From NCBI GenBank assembly GCA_902984215.1, contig CADWAF010000413.1:1-52084 (forward strand): a DNA stretch of 52,084 nt, read 5' to 3'. The translations under genes were made by a program, and so were the position numbers. A model generated the notes under the pieces. That model saw only the letters and a list, made by a program, of their open reading frames with translations, was not told the origin of the DNA and ran no database searches. Positions within the stretch are counted from its first letter, which is position 1. Each line of letters starts with the position of its first letter. This stretch comes from Willaertia magna (Eukaryota > Heterolobosea > Eutetramitea > Acrasida > Naegleriidae). Shown here in pieces: positions 9,601 to 19,540 of this stretch.

Positions 9601-10397
9601 TGTACGCAAAGTTATGGTAGATAGTAATTATTAGTCTTCTTTCAAAAACAACTCGTTTTCAAACTTGTTGTGAATTTAATTTTTTTAATGGTGATAACTA
9701 ACGAAAAGAAGATTATAATAACCCAACATTATTATTTAGTTAAATTAGATTACTACATTCCAATTTCTGTTACGGGTACGTTATATTAAGTATTTAAAAA
9801 AGTTGCCATATTCGAGTTATTGCACCATATGTGTTGCTGAATTATTTCAATTTAGAAAGAGATATGCCACTTATCAAAAATTGTAGTTTCAAATCAGCTT
9901 TTTTTTGGGCATACTTTCCTCATTTAAACATGCAAAATTGTAAAAGAGATGACCAAAAAATTATCGAGATTTGTTTTAAAACATTGTGTAATGTGAAAAC
10001 TATATGGGATTATTCGTTGTGATCTAGAGGAACGTGTTGTACTTTGTAGAATATTCTTTTAGATTCTACTATTATCACAACAAAAGATCTTTAAAATTTT
10101 TGATTGGTGGGATAACGGATTGTTTGGGATTTTTTTTTAACAAAGAATATTTACAATAATCAAAAATTAGCATTTATAAAGAAAGTTTTTAAATGTACAC
10201 AAATAATTAATTTAAAATTTTAGAAAGAAAATTGATTGTTATAATTAAATTTATAATTTAATAAAATTACAAAAATTAATCCCTAAAACCATCACCAAGC
10301 AAGGTCAAAAAACGTCAAGACAATTGACACCATCTAATAAAATATTATTATTGAATCCATCTAAAAAAAAATTAAAAAAAAAAATTAAAAAAAAAAA
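9601..10397. other. Intergenic region, divergent promoters
   Basis: This spacer lies head to head between the solute-binding gene (minus) and the carboxypeptidase (plus). It is AT-rich, with A-runs just before the plus-strand ATG. No open frame with a real ATG, RNA gene or clear motif was found. Confidence 0.5.
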
Positions 10398-12986
10398 ATG
10401 ACAATGCTGACAACATCACGTCCCTACAACAACTCGTTGTCACCAACAATGCCGGTAGTAACAATAACCACGTTACTCCGAAAAACATTATTATTTTCAA
10501 TTTTTATTCTTTTTTATTGTTGTTGTATAACATTTATTAATTGTCAACAACAAATTGTAAATTCTATTCATTTTAATCAATTACCAAATTATAATGGAAA
10601 ATCACAAATTAATGCTTTTAGTGGATATTTAAAGGATACTAGAAATGGAAATTTATTTTTTTTATATTTTCCAAATGTAGATAAAAAAGCGCCTTTAGTT
10701 GTTTGGTTAAAGTAAGTTTTTTTTTTGTGATCAATTTTTTGTAAACTTTTTTTTTTGTAAATATTATTTGTGACTTTATTTACACAAAATTTATTTTTTT
10801 TGTAAAAAATTAAAGTGGTGGACCAGGTTGTAGTTCCATGATTGGTCTCTTTTTAGAAATTGGTCCCTTAAAACTAAAAGATACAATTTTAGAAGATAAT
10901 CCATATAGTTGGACTAAATTTAGTAATTTACTAATTATAGACAATCCCGTAACCTCCGGGTTTTCCTATACAACCTCCGATCCTTCCACCGACACTAATT
11001 TCCCAAAATCGGGAACGGAAATCGGTTCCGATCTTTTACATATTTTACAACAATTTTACAATAAATTTCCGGAACTTTTCCCAAATGATTTATACCTTTT
11101 CGGAGAAAGTTACGGAGGAAAATATGTAATCTCCGGAGCGGAATCCATCGTTCAACATAATAACAATACTAAAAAAAATCCGAAAATTAACTTAAAAGGA
11201 ATTGCAATGGGAAATGCTTGGGTTAGTCCGGACATTCAGGAAAGAATTTATGGAGAATTATCTTATATTGTTGGGTTATCGGATTATAGATTGTTGGTGG
11301 ATTTGAATAAGTAAGTTTGTTGTCAATTTTTTTGTAATGATTTTTTTGTAATGATTTTTTATTGACGTGTAATTGTGACGATTTTATTGGTGACATTTAA
11401 AATTTCACATTTTGTGACAAAATTTGTTACAAAATTTGTGACAATTTTAATGCACAATTTTTACAACTATTACAATTTTACAAATATTTTACAAAAAATA
11501 TAACGTTACAAAAATTAAAAATAATTTTACAAAAATAGTCAAGGACAAGAATGTCACGAATTTATTGAAAAACACATGTATGCAAAAGCAAATTCCGGAG
11601 CATGTACCTCCGTTCTCACAAAAATGTTAAATTATGCTGGCGGAGTAAACGCTTACGATTATAGACTCATCGGAACTTATAAAGCTTTACAAAATTTAGA
11701 AAATTATTTAAAACAAAACTCCGTAAAGTCCATTTTAAAAATTCCATTAGAAATTAATTATCAACAATGTTCCGATAAAATTTGGAATTTATTTAATTCC
11801 GATTTTCAAGTAAATTACGTTCCGAAATTAATTAATTTACTAAATTTAGAAAGTAAAATCTCCGTATTAGTTTACAATGGTCAATTTGATTTAAGATGTT
11901 CCGTTTATGGAACTAGTGAATATTTAAGGTTAATGGATTGGTACGGAAGATTTAATTTTAATTTTAATCAACAATTTCCTTATTTAAATAATTTAAATTC
12001 TTTACAAAATTTATTACAACAACAAACTTTACAAAATAATTTACAAAATTATAATCAAACGCTTGGGATTGTAAAAAATTATAAACAGTTAACGCAAGTT
12101 GTCATCTTTTCGGCCGGACATATGGTTCCGCATGATCAACCGTTTGTTGCGTTGGATATGATGTACCGTTTTACAAGAGGAATTTCTTTTACTCCCGAAA
12201 ATTCCGTTTCAGGTACCGGTTCACAAACCGGTTCCGAAATTACCAAACCAGCAAACTGTCCAAATTATTGTAGCGGTCACGGAATTTGTCAAAAGGACGG
12301 TATTTGTAAATGTCGCGACGGTTTTTACGAATTAGATTGTAGTACTAGCAATCACGTGATTAATTTCGGAAAAGAACAAGTTTACAAAAATAATATTCTT
12401 TTCGGAAATACAATCCATTTATATCAATTGCATTTACCAGATTCAGAAATCTCCAAAGGACTTTTCGATTTACATATTCATTTAAAAAAAACTTCCATTT
12501 TAGGAAAATTACATCTTTACATTCATACAAGTAAGAAAAATGAAAGTTTTATTGAAAATTTAGATATTGATGAAAGTGATATTGAAAAATTAAGAAAAGT
12601 TTTTAAATTTCACGATTTAGAAGATGTTAATGAAAAGTATTTATTTATTAATGAATTGAAAAGAAATGGTATGTTTTTTTTTAATTTTTATTTTAATAAT
12701 TTATTTAATTTTTATTTATTTTAATAATAATTTTAAATAAAAAAAAGAAACAAGCAAGTTAACATTATTAATAATTAATACAGTTGATACAGAAAGTACA
12801 TATGATATAATTATTGAATCAAATGTTAGTGGTAAAAAATTAGATAATTATTTAGTTGCAAGTATTGGATTATTTATTACAAGTAGTTTATTTGCATTTG
12901 TTTTATTTATTGTTTATGGTTATTTATATTGGACTGATAGACAATTATTAAGAAAATTAAAATATGAATTGGTACCAAATGAATAG
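10398..12986 (+). CDS. Serine carboxypeptidase (S10) with EGF-like and transmembrane segments
   Basis: Four exons (10398-10711, 10816-11310, 11539-12668, 12748-12986) join in frame across GT-AG introns to 725 residues. S10 peptidases remove C-terminal residues in acidic compartments. A hydrophobic signal segment lies near residues 34-50. The triad is complete: Ser203 in GESYGG, Asp387 in NGQFDLRC, His464 in SAGHMVPHDQP. The oxyanion motif WLNGGPGCSS is split by intron 1. A Cys-rich EGF-like module follows at about 510-537 (CPNYCSGHGIC...CKCRDGF). A single membrane segment lies at about 682-707 with a short basic cytosolic tail. Length and topology recall fungal Kex1, but the EGF-like module is extra. 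Exons 2 and 3 use TCC and CCG codons more than neighbours do. It lies 218 bp upstream of another lysosomal-type hydrolase. Confidence 0.9.
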
Positions 12987-13204
12987 TTTTTTAAATTTTA
13001 TAATTTTTTTAATTTTTAAATTTTATAATTTTTATTTTATAATTTTGTATTTATATATATATTTTGTTGTAACATAATAAATATTTATTTTCTAAACATA
13101 ATTACTTTTGTTATACTATACCATTGTAAAATAGCGTAACGGAAAGGAGGAGTTGCGAGCGAGTGGGGAGTTTAAATGATTTTTAATTGAAAGTTAAAAA
13201 AAAA

Positions 13205-15393
13205 ATGAAGAAATTTGAAATTGTTGCATGTTTCTTGTTGCTGGCCGTTACTCTTCTCCATGTCGCTTCTTCTGCAGCAACAATTAATGTAATGACCATT
13301 TACTGTACAAAATCAAAACCAATCAATAATTATATTGAAAATCCATTAACTGGTTCCTATTTCACTTATACTCTTCACCAAGAAGATGCCGATGCCAGTA
13401 CTGCAAACAAGCCTTCTAACAAGGCTGAAAAGGATAATTATCCATTAGATAGTTTTATTATCGGAAAGTTTAAAGATCAATTCAATAGTACAGGTTGGAT
13501 GCATTTACATACTCTATCAGTAACTTCAAGTACAAGTGAATGTGGAGATAATGAATTAGATCAAGTATTTGGACATGGTATTGCAGAAGGTTATTTAACT
13601 AAAACTCAAATTTATCATTTCTTTCAAAATCAATATAGTAATTGGAAGTTTACTTCAAAGAAATATAAAGTAAAGGAAAGTATTGTTAAAGCTTTTGGTT
13701 TGAAAGGGTAAGTAAATATATTTGAGTTATTTTTTTTATTAAATTGCGGACGGCTTTTCAACTGATATGGACTGTACAATTGATTTTTGAATACAAAAAA
13801 AATTACAAAAAAATTTACAAAAAAATTACAAAAAAATTTACAAATAAATTACAAAAAATTTACAAATTTTAATAAAATTAATAATTTAGTGAAGGATTAG
13901 AACAAGTTGAAAAATTACCAAATACAAACTATTTTTATCCAAAAGCCTTATTACAATTTATGAAAAATAATTATGGTTGGATAGAATCTCAAATTACTTT
14001 AAATAGTAATTCAGATAATTATTGGAAACAAATTGGAAATATTTATATGCAATTTAATGGATTAGTTCAAGGTTATTTAGAAAAGGCAAAAGAAGATAAA
14101 GTAGATAAAGAATTATCTTGGATTGATTTATATATTTTAAATGCTGCTGGAGATATGGAAACTTTAGAAGAGGCTATTCATGATAAGAATACAACAAGAA
14201 TCTTTTCCGATAAGAAGATGATGAAGAAGGCTAACAATAAGGCTAAGGCTAGTAACAAGGCTAACAATAAGGCTAATAATGACAATGGTGAATTTAATTT
14301 ACCAGATGAACCACCAATGACTGATTGTAGTGCACTAGTTAAATTATCATCCGATTGTTTAGAATTATTTTCTGGTCATACAACATGGCGTGGTTATAAT
14401 ATAATTAATAAGATGTGGAAAGTATATGATTTAAGATTATCTAATGTTGCAAGTAATAGAGTTTCATTTGCTAGTTCACCTTCTTTCCAAAGTAGTAAAG
14501 ATGATTTTTATATAATGAATCCAACAGGATTAGTTTCAATGGAAACTACAAATAGTATATTTAATTTAACTTTATATGATAAATTAACTTATCGTTCCGT
14601 ATTTACTTGGATGAGAAGTATTTTAGCTAATAGATTAGCTACAAATGGTGATGAATGGACTAATTTATTTGCTAGATATAATTCCGGTACTTATAATAAG
14701 TAAGTTTTTATTTTTATATTATTTATTTTTATACTTTTATTTTATATACTTTTAATATAATAATACAAAATAATGAACAGTCAATGGATGGTAGTTGACT
14801 ATAAATTATTTACTCCAGGACAATGTAATTTAAAACCAGGTACTTTATGGATTATTGAACAAATTCCAGGATTAACTTTACGTCAAGATGTTACTCCAAT
14901 CTTAACGAAACAAACCTTTTGGTCTTCTTATAATATTCCTTATTTCCAACAAATTTATAATATTTCCGGTTATATTCAAGCAAAAGATAAATATGGTAAT
15001 GAAATGGATTACAATTTATGTTCAAGAGCTCAAATATTTAAGCGGGAACAAGCTAAAGTTCAATCAGCAATGGATTGGCGCTCTTTTGGTAGAGTTTTAC
15101 AATTTAACGAATTTGAAAGTGATCCTTTAAGTAAGGGAGATCCAGCAAATGCAATTTCTTCAAGATATGATTTAAGAAAAGAGAGATATGCTGCATTTGG
15201 AGGTATCGATACTAAATTAACTTATTTTAGTAAATTATGGAAAGAGAATAGTGGTTATGGTATTTGTGGACCAACTCATCAAAGTTTGAAACCATTTACT
15301 TGGAAGGATAGTAGATGGAATGGTATTGTACATTTAGGTCAACCAGAGGTATATGATTTTGATTGGATTGATTTACATCAACATGATTTATAA
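13205..15393 (+). CDS. Phospholipase B-like lysosomal hydrolase (PLBD family)
   Basis: Three exons (13205-13707, 13890-14699, 14781-15393) join across GTAAGT...AG introns to 641 residues. PLBD proteins are N-terminal-nucleophile hydrolases of lysosomes or the secretory route that deacylate phospholipids or related amides. A signal peptide is evident (FEIVACFLLLAVTLLHVASSA). The predicted nucleophile is Cys314 in MTDCSALVKL, followed by the family's GHTTWRGYN. Further signatures are the SM(E)T segment after GLV, NQWMVVDYK across intron 2, and the C-terminal FGGIDTKLT. Before Cys314 is an insert of Asn, Lys and Ala repeats where autoproteolytic cleavage is expected. It is somewhat longer than typical members (550-590). 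The ATG at 13205 follows an A-run; an upstream in-frame TTG is not a start. Confidence 0.92.
13795..13872. repeat. Short tandem repeat in phospholipase B intron 1
   Basis: About five imperfect copies of an AAATTTACAAAAAAATTACAA-like unit (period near 14-15 bp) fill the 3' half of intron 1. Such runs are common in introns and spacers here and carry no evident function. Confidence 0.6.
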
Positions 15394-15536
15394 ACATTTG
15401 ATTGTTATTTATTAATTATTATGTGTTGCTGCATATGATGTTCAAAACTAACAAAACAACACAGCTCGTTTTCTTTTGTTTCCTTTCATTTAATGTTATA
15501 CATTATTATAAATTGTTTATTCTTTTATTTTAAACG

Positions 15537-15558
15537 GTTGGGGCGGCCGAGCGGTCAA
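15537..15558 (+). pseudogene. 5' fragment of a tRNA-Ser-like gene
   Basis: GTTGGGGCGGCCGAGCGGTC followed by AA matches the first 22 nt of tRNA-Ser with three changes and then breaks off. Sequence equal to the 5' flank of the tRNA-Ser at 3152 begins shortly after. It looks like a tRNA gene interrupted by insertion of another tRNA cassette. Confidence 0.7.
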
Positions 15559-15623
15559 TACAAAACTATTGCTTTTTCTGTTTTATTATAAAATATTTAA
15601 ATATTTCGAGAGGTGAAAACGTG

Positions 15624-15705
15624 GTTGGGGTGGCCGAGTGGTTAAGGCGCTGGCCTGCTAAGCCAGTGGTGTTTCACCGCGTGGGTTCGAATCCCATCTC
15701 CAACG
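15624..15705 (+). tRNA. tRNA-Ser (GCT), second copy
   Basis: Apparently identical over its 82 nt to the copy at 3152-3233, with anticodon GCT in loop CTGCTAA and a long variable arm. About 48 bp upstream (the tract ending in TTTCGAGAGGT) and 11-15 bp downstream are also shared, showing recent duplication with flanks. Confidence 0.95.
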
Positions 15706-15737
15706 AATTTTAATTTTCCTCGTTACCGAAGTAAATT

Positions 15738-16324
15738 TTACAATTCTTCATTAATTTGCATTGTAATATCACATAAAGTTATTACTCTTTGATTTGCATA
15801 TTCATTTAATTTATTTAAATATAAACGTAAATCTTTCTCTTTAATAAACCACATTAATTTTTACAATCATTGTAAAAAAATAATTTATTACTTACCAACT
15901 AATAAATTATTTATTCTAAATTGATCTTCCTTATTTAATTGTTCAATTCCATAAATTTTCTTTCCTTTTTCTTTGACTGTTTAAATTTTTCAAATAATTT
16001 TTCATCTTTCACCCAATCTTTAAATTTATTGTAAAGATATTAAAGTTAAATTAATAATTATAACATTTACCTTCAAAGTTATACCAAATAGGAAAAATTC
16101 CATCAAAAAATTTACTTTGTTCAAATATTCCAATACGTAAAGCGTTTTTTTCAATTTTCCTTTTTGTTAATATACATGTTGATCTATTAGATTTCCTATC
16201 AATAAAAAAAAAACAAATTTATCCATTAGGGTTTCGTTATTGATTGTTGTTTTCAATAACTCACTTACGCATATTCTATTAAATAATCACCAACAACGAA
16301 TTGCCTAATTGCTGCGTCACTCAT
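15738..16324 (-). CDS. Stand-alone PARP-type zinc-finger-like protein, degenerate
   Basis: A four-exon gene can be assembled: 16269-16324, 16071-16195, 15896-15976 and 15738-15838, all with GT-AG introns and in frame, giving 120 residues. The first half resembles the PARP-type finger used for DNA-break recognition: DYLIEYAKSNRSTC (family: YAKSGRSSC), ALRIG, FFDGIFPIWYN, then YGIEQLNKEDQFRI. Of the expected Cys-Cys-His-Cys ligands only the first Cys remains; the next is Thr, and His of WYH is Asn. An alternative acceptor at 16017/16018 would keep a coding-looking piece (DWVKDEKLFEKF) but then the frame shifts, so the exon 3 boundary is uncertain. It may be a decaying gene or a finger that no longer binds zinc. 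No catalytic domain is attached. Confidence 0.6.
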
Positions 16325-16379
16325 TTTTTCCTTAAACAACTGGAAATAAAGATTTTTTTCAAAACACTATCAAAATTTA

Positions 16380-16463
16380 TCCGATGAGACGGAATCGAAC
16401 CGCCGACCACAGGATAACAGAACTTTCTACAGTCCCATGCTCTACCAGCTGAGCTATCATCGG
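16380..16463 (-). tRNA. tRNA-Tyr (GTA) with 11-nt intron
   Basis: Read on the minus strand, acceptor CCGATGA pairs with TCATCGG, discriminator A, with D arm TAGCTCAGCTGGTAGAGCA and T arm GGCGGTTCGATTCCGTC. The anticodon GTA lies in CTGTAG, and an 11-nt intron (AAAGTTCTGTT) follows position 37, the canonical intron position. Three related copies occur in the window. Confidence 0.93.
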
Positions 16464-16570
16464 TCATGCTATTCTTCCCAAATTAATTTATGACTTTATT
16501 TAAAACTATGTTGTTGGCTTGAAATTCCTTGATTTAAAAGAATTTCAGGCTTGACTTTAACCAACAAAAA

Positions 16571-17098
16571 ATGTCACAAATTTCAACAGATAATCAACAA
16601 CAACCACAACAACAACCTCCCATCCACATTCAAACACTAATCGATTTCTTAACACAAGCTCTCTGCGGTACCATTATCGCTCTCAAACGTTGTGGTATAG
16701 AACAAACAACTACTAATTATAAAGGTGTAGTTAGAGCACAATTCGCTAACTATTTAAATATGTGTTGGATTAGTTTATTAAAACAAGATGACAATTACGT
16801 GATTGATACTTTTACAAAAATAAATCATAAAAGTCCAATCTGTTTAATTCATGCAATGATGTTTATTGGAAATCAAATCCTTCCAGAAGAACCAATTTTA
16901 ATTGGTAGTTCAAGTAAAGTACCAAATTTGGATTTAACAAGAAATTTAATTTCAGAAATTTGTAGAAATGCTTTACAACAAATGGATTTGGAAGAGTTAT
17001 TGGGACATGAATGTAGTGGAAAATCTTTGGAAGAGGAACGTGAAGAGTGGCTTGAAAAGGGAGCTAGAGAGGACGATGTAATTTTTATTTTAAAATAA
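16571..17098 (+). CDS. Unrecognised 175-residue protein
   Basis: The ATG at 16571 follows CAACAAAAA and opens a 175-codon single-exon gene. The first 15 residues are Gln/Pro-rich. The rest looks like a compact, mostly helical cytosolic protein with several Cys, for example ALCGTIIALKRCGIE and LIHAMMFIGNQILPEEP, and an acidic/charged end (GKSLEEEREEWLEKG). No signal peptide or membrane span is evident. I cannot assign a family. Codon use is ordinary for the window, so it is likely a real gene. Confidence 0.7.
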   Translation: MSQISTDNQQQPQQQPPIHIQTLIDFLTQALCGTIIALKRCGIEQTTTNYKGVVRAQFANYLNMCWISLLKQDDNYVIDTFTKINHKSPICLIHAMMFIGNQILPEEPILIGSSSKVPNLDLTRNLISEICRNALQQMDLEELLGHECSGKSLEEEREEWLEKGAREDDVIFILK

Positions 17099-17269
17099 AC
17101 ACCTTTATGGAAATGTGACATTTATTATTTTGTAAAAAATTTGATTCTGAAATTACAATTTAGACCTAATTAAAGAAAAAAAGAAGGTGAACACTCCACC
17201 AATAGAACAACAATAATTGCAAGTTGTAAAAATATCTTTTAATTACATTTTTAGTATCATTCTTCATTG

Positions 17270-17822
17270 AAATTAAAGTTTTTAAAAAAACCATAATCAA
17301 CAACAGTTTCTCATTTGATCAACCGGTACAGTTTAAAAATTATTAAGAATTTCCTTTGCTGTTGACGTTACCGGCATAGTCAACTTGAAACTGGTGGCTT
17401 TGTTTCCTCTTAACGATGGTAGACGATGCCCCAAAACTCTCAGAGACAAAGCGGTGTTCAATTTTTATTAATTTTTTTGAATAATTATTTATTGTTACAA
17501 TTTTTAAAACTCATATTGCTTTAATTACAATAAACCTTTTACAATATGAAAATGACAAATTTAAATTACAAGCTTTATTTAAAATTAATAAACAATAACA
17601 TTACTATCATTACACAACATGTCAATAATAATAAATTTAAAGTTATTGCTGCACCGGTAGATGTCACAATTCTATTTGTCACAAATGTTCCAAATACATA
17701 AGGTGAATCAAATCCTTTAAATAAACAATCACTTCCACATCTTTCTTTATTTTTTGTAAACCAAATATATAAATCTGTCACGTCACCAATATAAATATGT
17801 GCTTTTCTTGCAATAATTAAAT
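17270..17822. repeat. Inverted duplication, left arm
   Basis: This segment is the diverged reverse complement of about 18905-19530. Matching landmarks are the GTTACCGGCATAGTCAACT block (near 17365), the 3' coding end of the solute-binding-like gene, and the outer AAAACCATAAT tract. Indels separate the arms, so the duplication is not brand new. Confidence 0.85.
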
Positions 17823-17910
17823 TTAATTTGTAAATCGATTGATTGGGATGAATGGTTGTTGTTGTGTTGCTTTCACTAGTTGCTGCATTGTTATAAGAAG
17901 AAACAAACAT
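17575..17910 (-). pseudogene. Truncated copy of the solute-binding-like gene (C-terminal part)
   Basis: An ATG at 17910 opens a 111-codon frame. Its first ~30 residues are unrelated low-complexity Thr/Ser/Asn. From LIIARKAHIYIGDV onward it is nearly identical to residues of the frame ending at 19152, including CGSDCLFKGFDSP and the hydrophobic C-terminus. No ligand-binding core or signal peptide precedes it. It was created by the inverted duplication and is probably a nonfunctional fragment, although it retains an intact short frame. Confidence 0.75.
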
Positions 17911-18250
17911 TTGGAAAACAACCTTGACTTAAAAAAAGCTGCAACTACAGGCGAGATAAATGTTTTCATTTAGAGCTATTGGTGTTTGTTGTTAGTTTTT
18001 TTTAGCAATGCGTGAAATTTTTTTAACAGTCAATTACTTTAATTACTTGTGTCATGCAAAATATAGCATATTAAATTTTTCTTTCAGTCCAGAGAGGTAT
18101 AAGCATGATCTGACAGATGATTTTTGTAAAAAGGTATTTCAAGTTATTCATAGACAAAAAAAGTCATGAAGGGGAATTTTTAACAAATAACAACAAGCAA
18201 CAGGTTCATAATTTTTCAATGCTTTAGAATAGTATCTTTGTTAATCGGAT

Positions 18251-18323
18251 GCCCGCTTAGCTCAGTTGGTAGAGCGTGAGACTGAAGATCTTAAGGTCGC
18301 TAGTTCGATCCTGGCAGCGGGCA
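18251..18323 (+). tRNA. tRNA-Phe (GAA)
   Basis: This 73-nt gene has acceptor GCCCGCT/AGCGGGC plus discriminator A, D arm TAGCTCAGTTGGTAGAGC, anticodon loop CTGAAGA (anticodon GAA) and T arm with GTTCGATC. It has no intron. An identical copy lies at 20313-20385 and shares the 3' flank ATAAAATTTTTGTTGGCATT. Confidence 0.94.
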
Positions 18324-18349
18324 TAAAATTTTTGTTGGCATTTTCAAAT

Positions 18350-18374
18350 GATCCTGGCAGCGGGCATAAAATTT
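18350..18374 (+). repeat. Duplicated 3' tail of tRNA-Phe
   Basis: The 25 nt GATCCTGGCAGCGGGCATAA plus AATTT repeat exactly the tRNA-Phe 3' end and flank at 18308-18332, 17 bp after the first copy. It marks a small local duplication at the boundary to the truncated solute-binding-like frame. Confidence 0.85.
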
Positions 18375-19152
18375 ATATCCAAAACAAATAAATTTACCAA
18401 ATGCCATTTTACAAAATCACACAACACACATTAATTTATGTCATGAAGCTGAAAATCAATATCCATGGATGGATTTATTTAAAATTGTTGGTGAATTTAT
18501 TACAAAAAATTTAAATAAACGTTATAGTTTAAATTTATTACCAAATATAATTCAAATGGACACTTCACAAGGCTATTTTGAAACTTTACAACAAGCAAGC
18601 GACAATGGACAATGTGATATTGTAATAAGTGCAGTCAACCACAATGATGAACGTGCAAAACAAGTTCAATTTCAATGTCCTTATGGTTCTAGCTCTCCAG
18701 GATTTATTCGTTCTTCATTAGATCCAAATATTAAAATACAAAACTTAAAAGATATTAATCAAACCATTACAAAGAATGATACTTTATTTGGAGATGGAAA
18801 AATTAAAGTAATTGTTTATTCAGATTATTATGAATCTTTAATTTTACAAAAATATTCAAATAAAGTACAAATTATTCATGCTTTTACTGGAGATGCTTTA
18901 GAAGATTTAATTATTGCAAGAAAAGCACATATTTATATTGGTGATGTTACTGATTTATATATTTGGTTTACTAAAAATAAAGAAAGATGTGGAAGTGATT
19001 GTTTATTCAAAGGATTTGATTCACCTTATGTATTTGGAACATTTGTGACAAATAGAATTGTGACATCTTACGGTGCAGCAATAACTTTAAATTTTAATTT
19101 ATTATTATTGACTTGTTGTGTAATGATAGCAATGTTATTGTTTGTACAATAA
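18370..19152 (+). pseudogene. 5'-truncated solute-binding-protein family 3-like gene
   Basis: The frame is open from 18370 to the stop at 19152. From THINLC onward it aligns with the intact gene at 8524-9600: PW..L..IVG.FI.K.LN.RY, GYFETLQQASDNGQCDIVISAV, ERAKQVQFQCPYG, CGSDC and the hydrophobic C-terminus. About 120 N-terminal residues and the signal peptide are missing. The first ATG in frame (18469) lies inside the domain. The homology starts about 100 bp after tRNA-Phe and its duplicated tail. The coding frame is still clean, so truncation was recent, or an upstream exon escaped me. Confidence 0.7.
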
Positions 19153-19530
19153 TTAATTTTAAATAAAGCTTGTAATTTAAATTGTCATTTTCATATTGTG
19201 AAAGGTTTATTGTAATTAAGGCAATATGAGTTTTAAAATTTGTAACAATAATAAATTAATAATAATGTTCAAAAAAATTAACAACAATTGAACATCGCTA
19301 TGGGAGAAAAGTTAACCAATAATTGTTCAAAAAAATTAAAATTGAATATCTCTTTGTCTATGCGTTTTCGGTTTCATTTATCATCTTAACGAGAAAACAA
19401 AGCCGATTCCAGTTGACTATGCCGGTAACATCAACTACAAAGGATATTCTTAATGATTTTCAAACCATATCGGTTGAGTAAGGGGCAGCTGTTACAATTC
19501 CAATGTTAATTATGGTTTTTTACAAATTTT
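18905..19530. repeat. Inverted duplication, right arm
   Basis: This arm is the partner of 17270-17822 in opposite orientation, covering the last ~80 codons of the truncated gene and ~370 bp of 3' flank. It contains GTTGACTATGCCGGTAACAT near 19415, the reverse complement of the left-arm block. It is longer than the left arm by an AT-rich insertion with repeated TTGTTCAAAAAAATTAA motifs. Confidence 0.85.
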
Positions 19531-19540
19531 AAATTCAAGA

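Noticed and set aside
9831..10022. 63-codon plus-strand frame in the spacer before the carboxypeptidase
   Set aside because: It starts at TTG, has no recognisable composition and is short enough to be chance.
13795..13872. Possible CRISPR-like or satellite array
   Set aside because: The units are imperfect AT tracts without spacers, lying inside a spliced intron of a eukaryotic gene.
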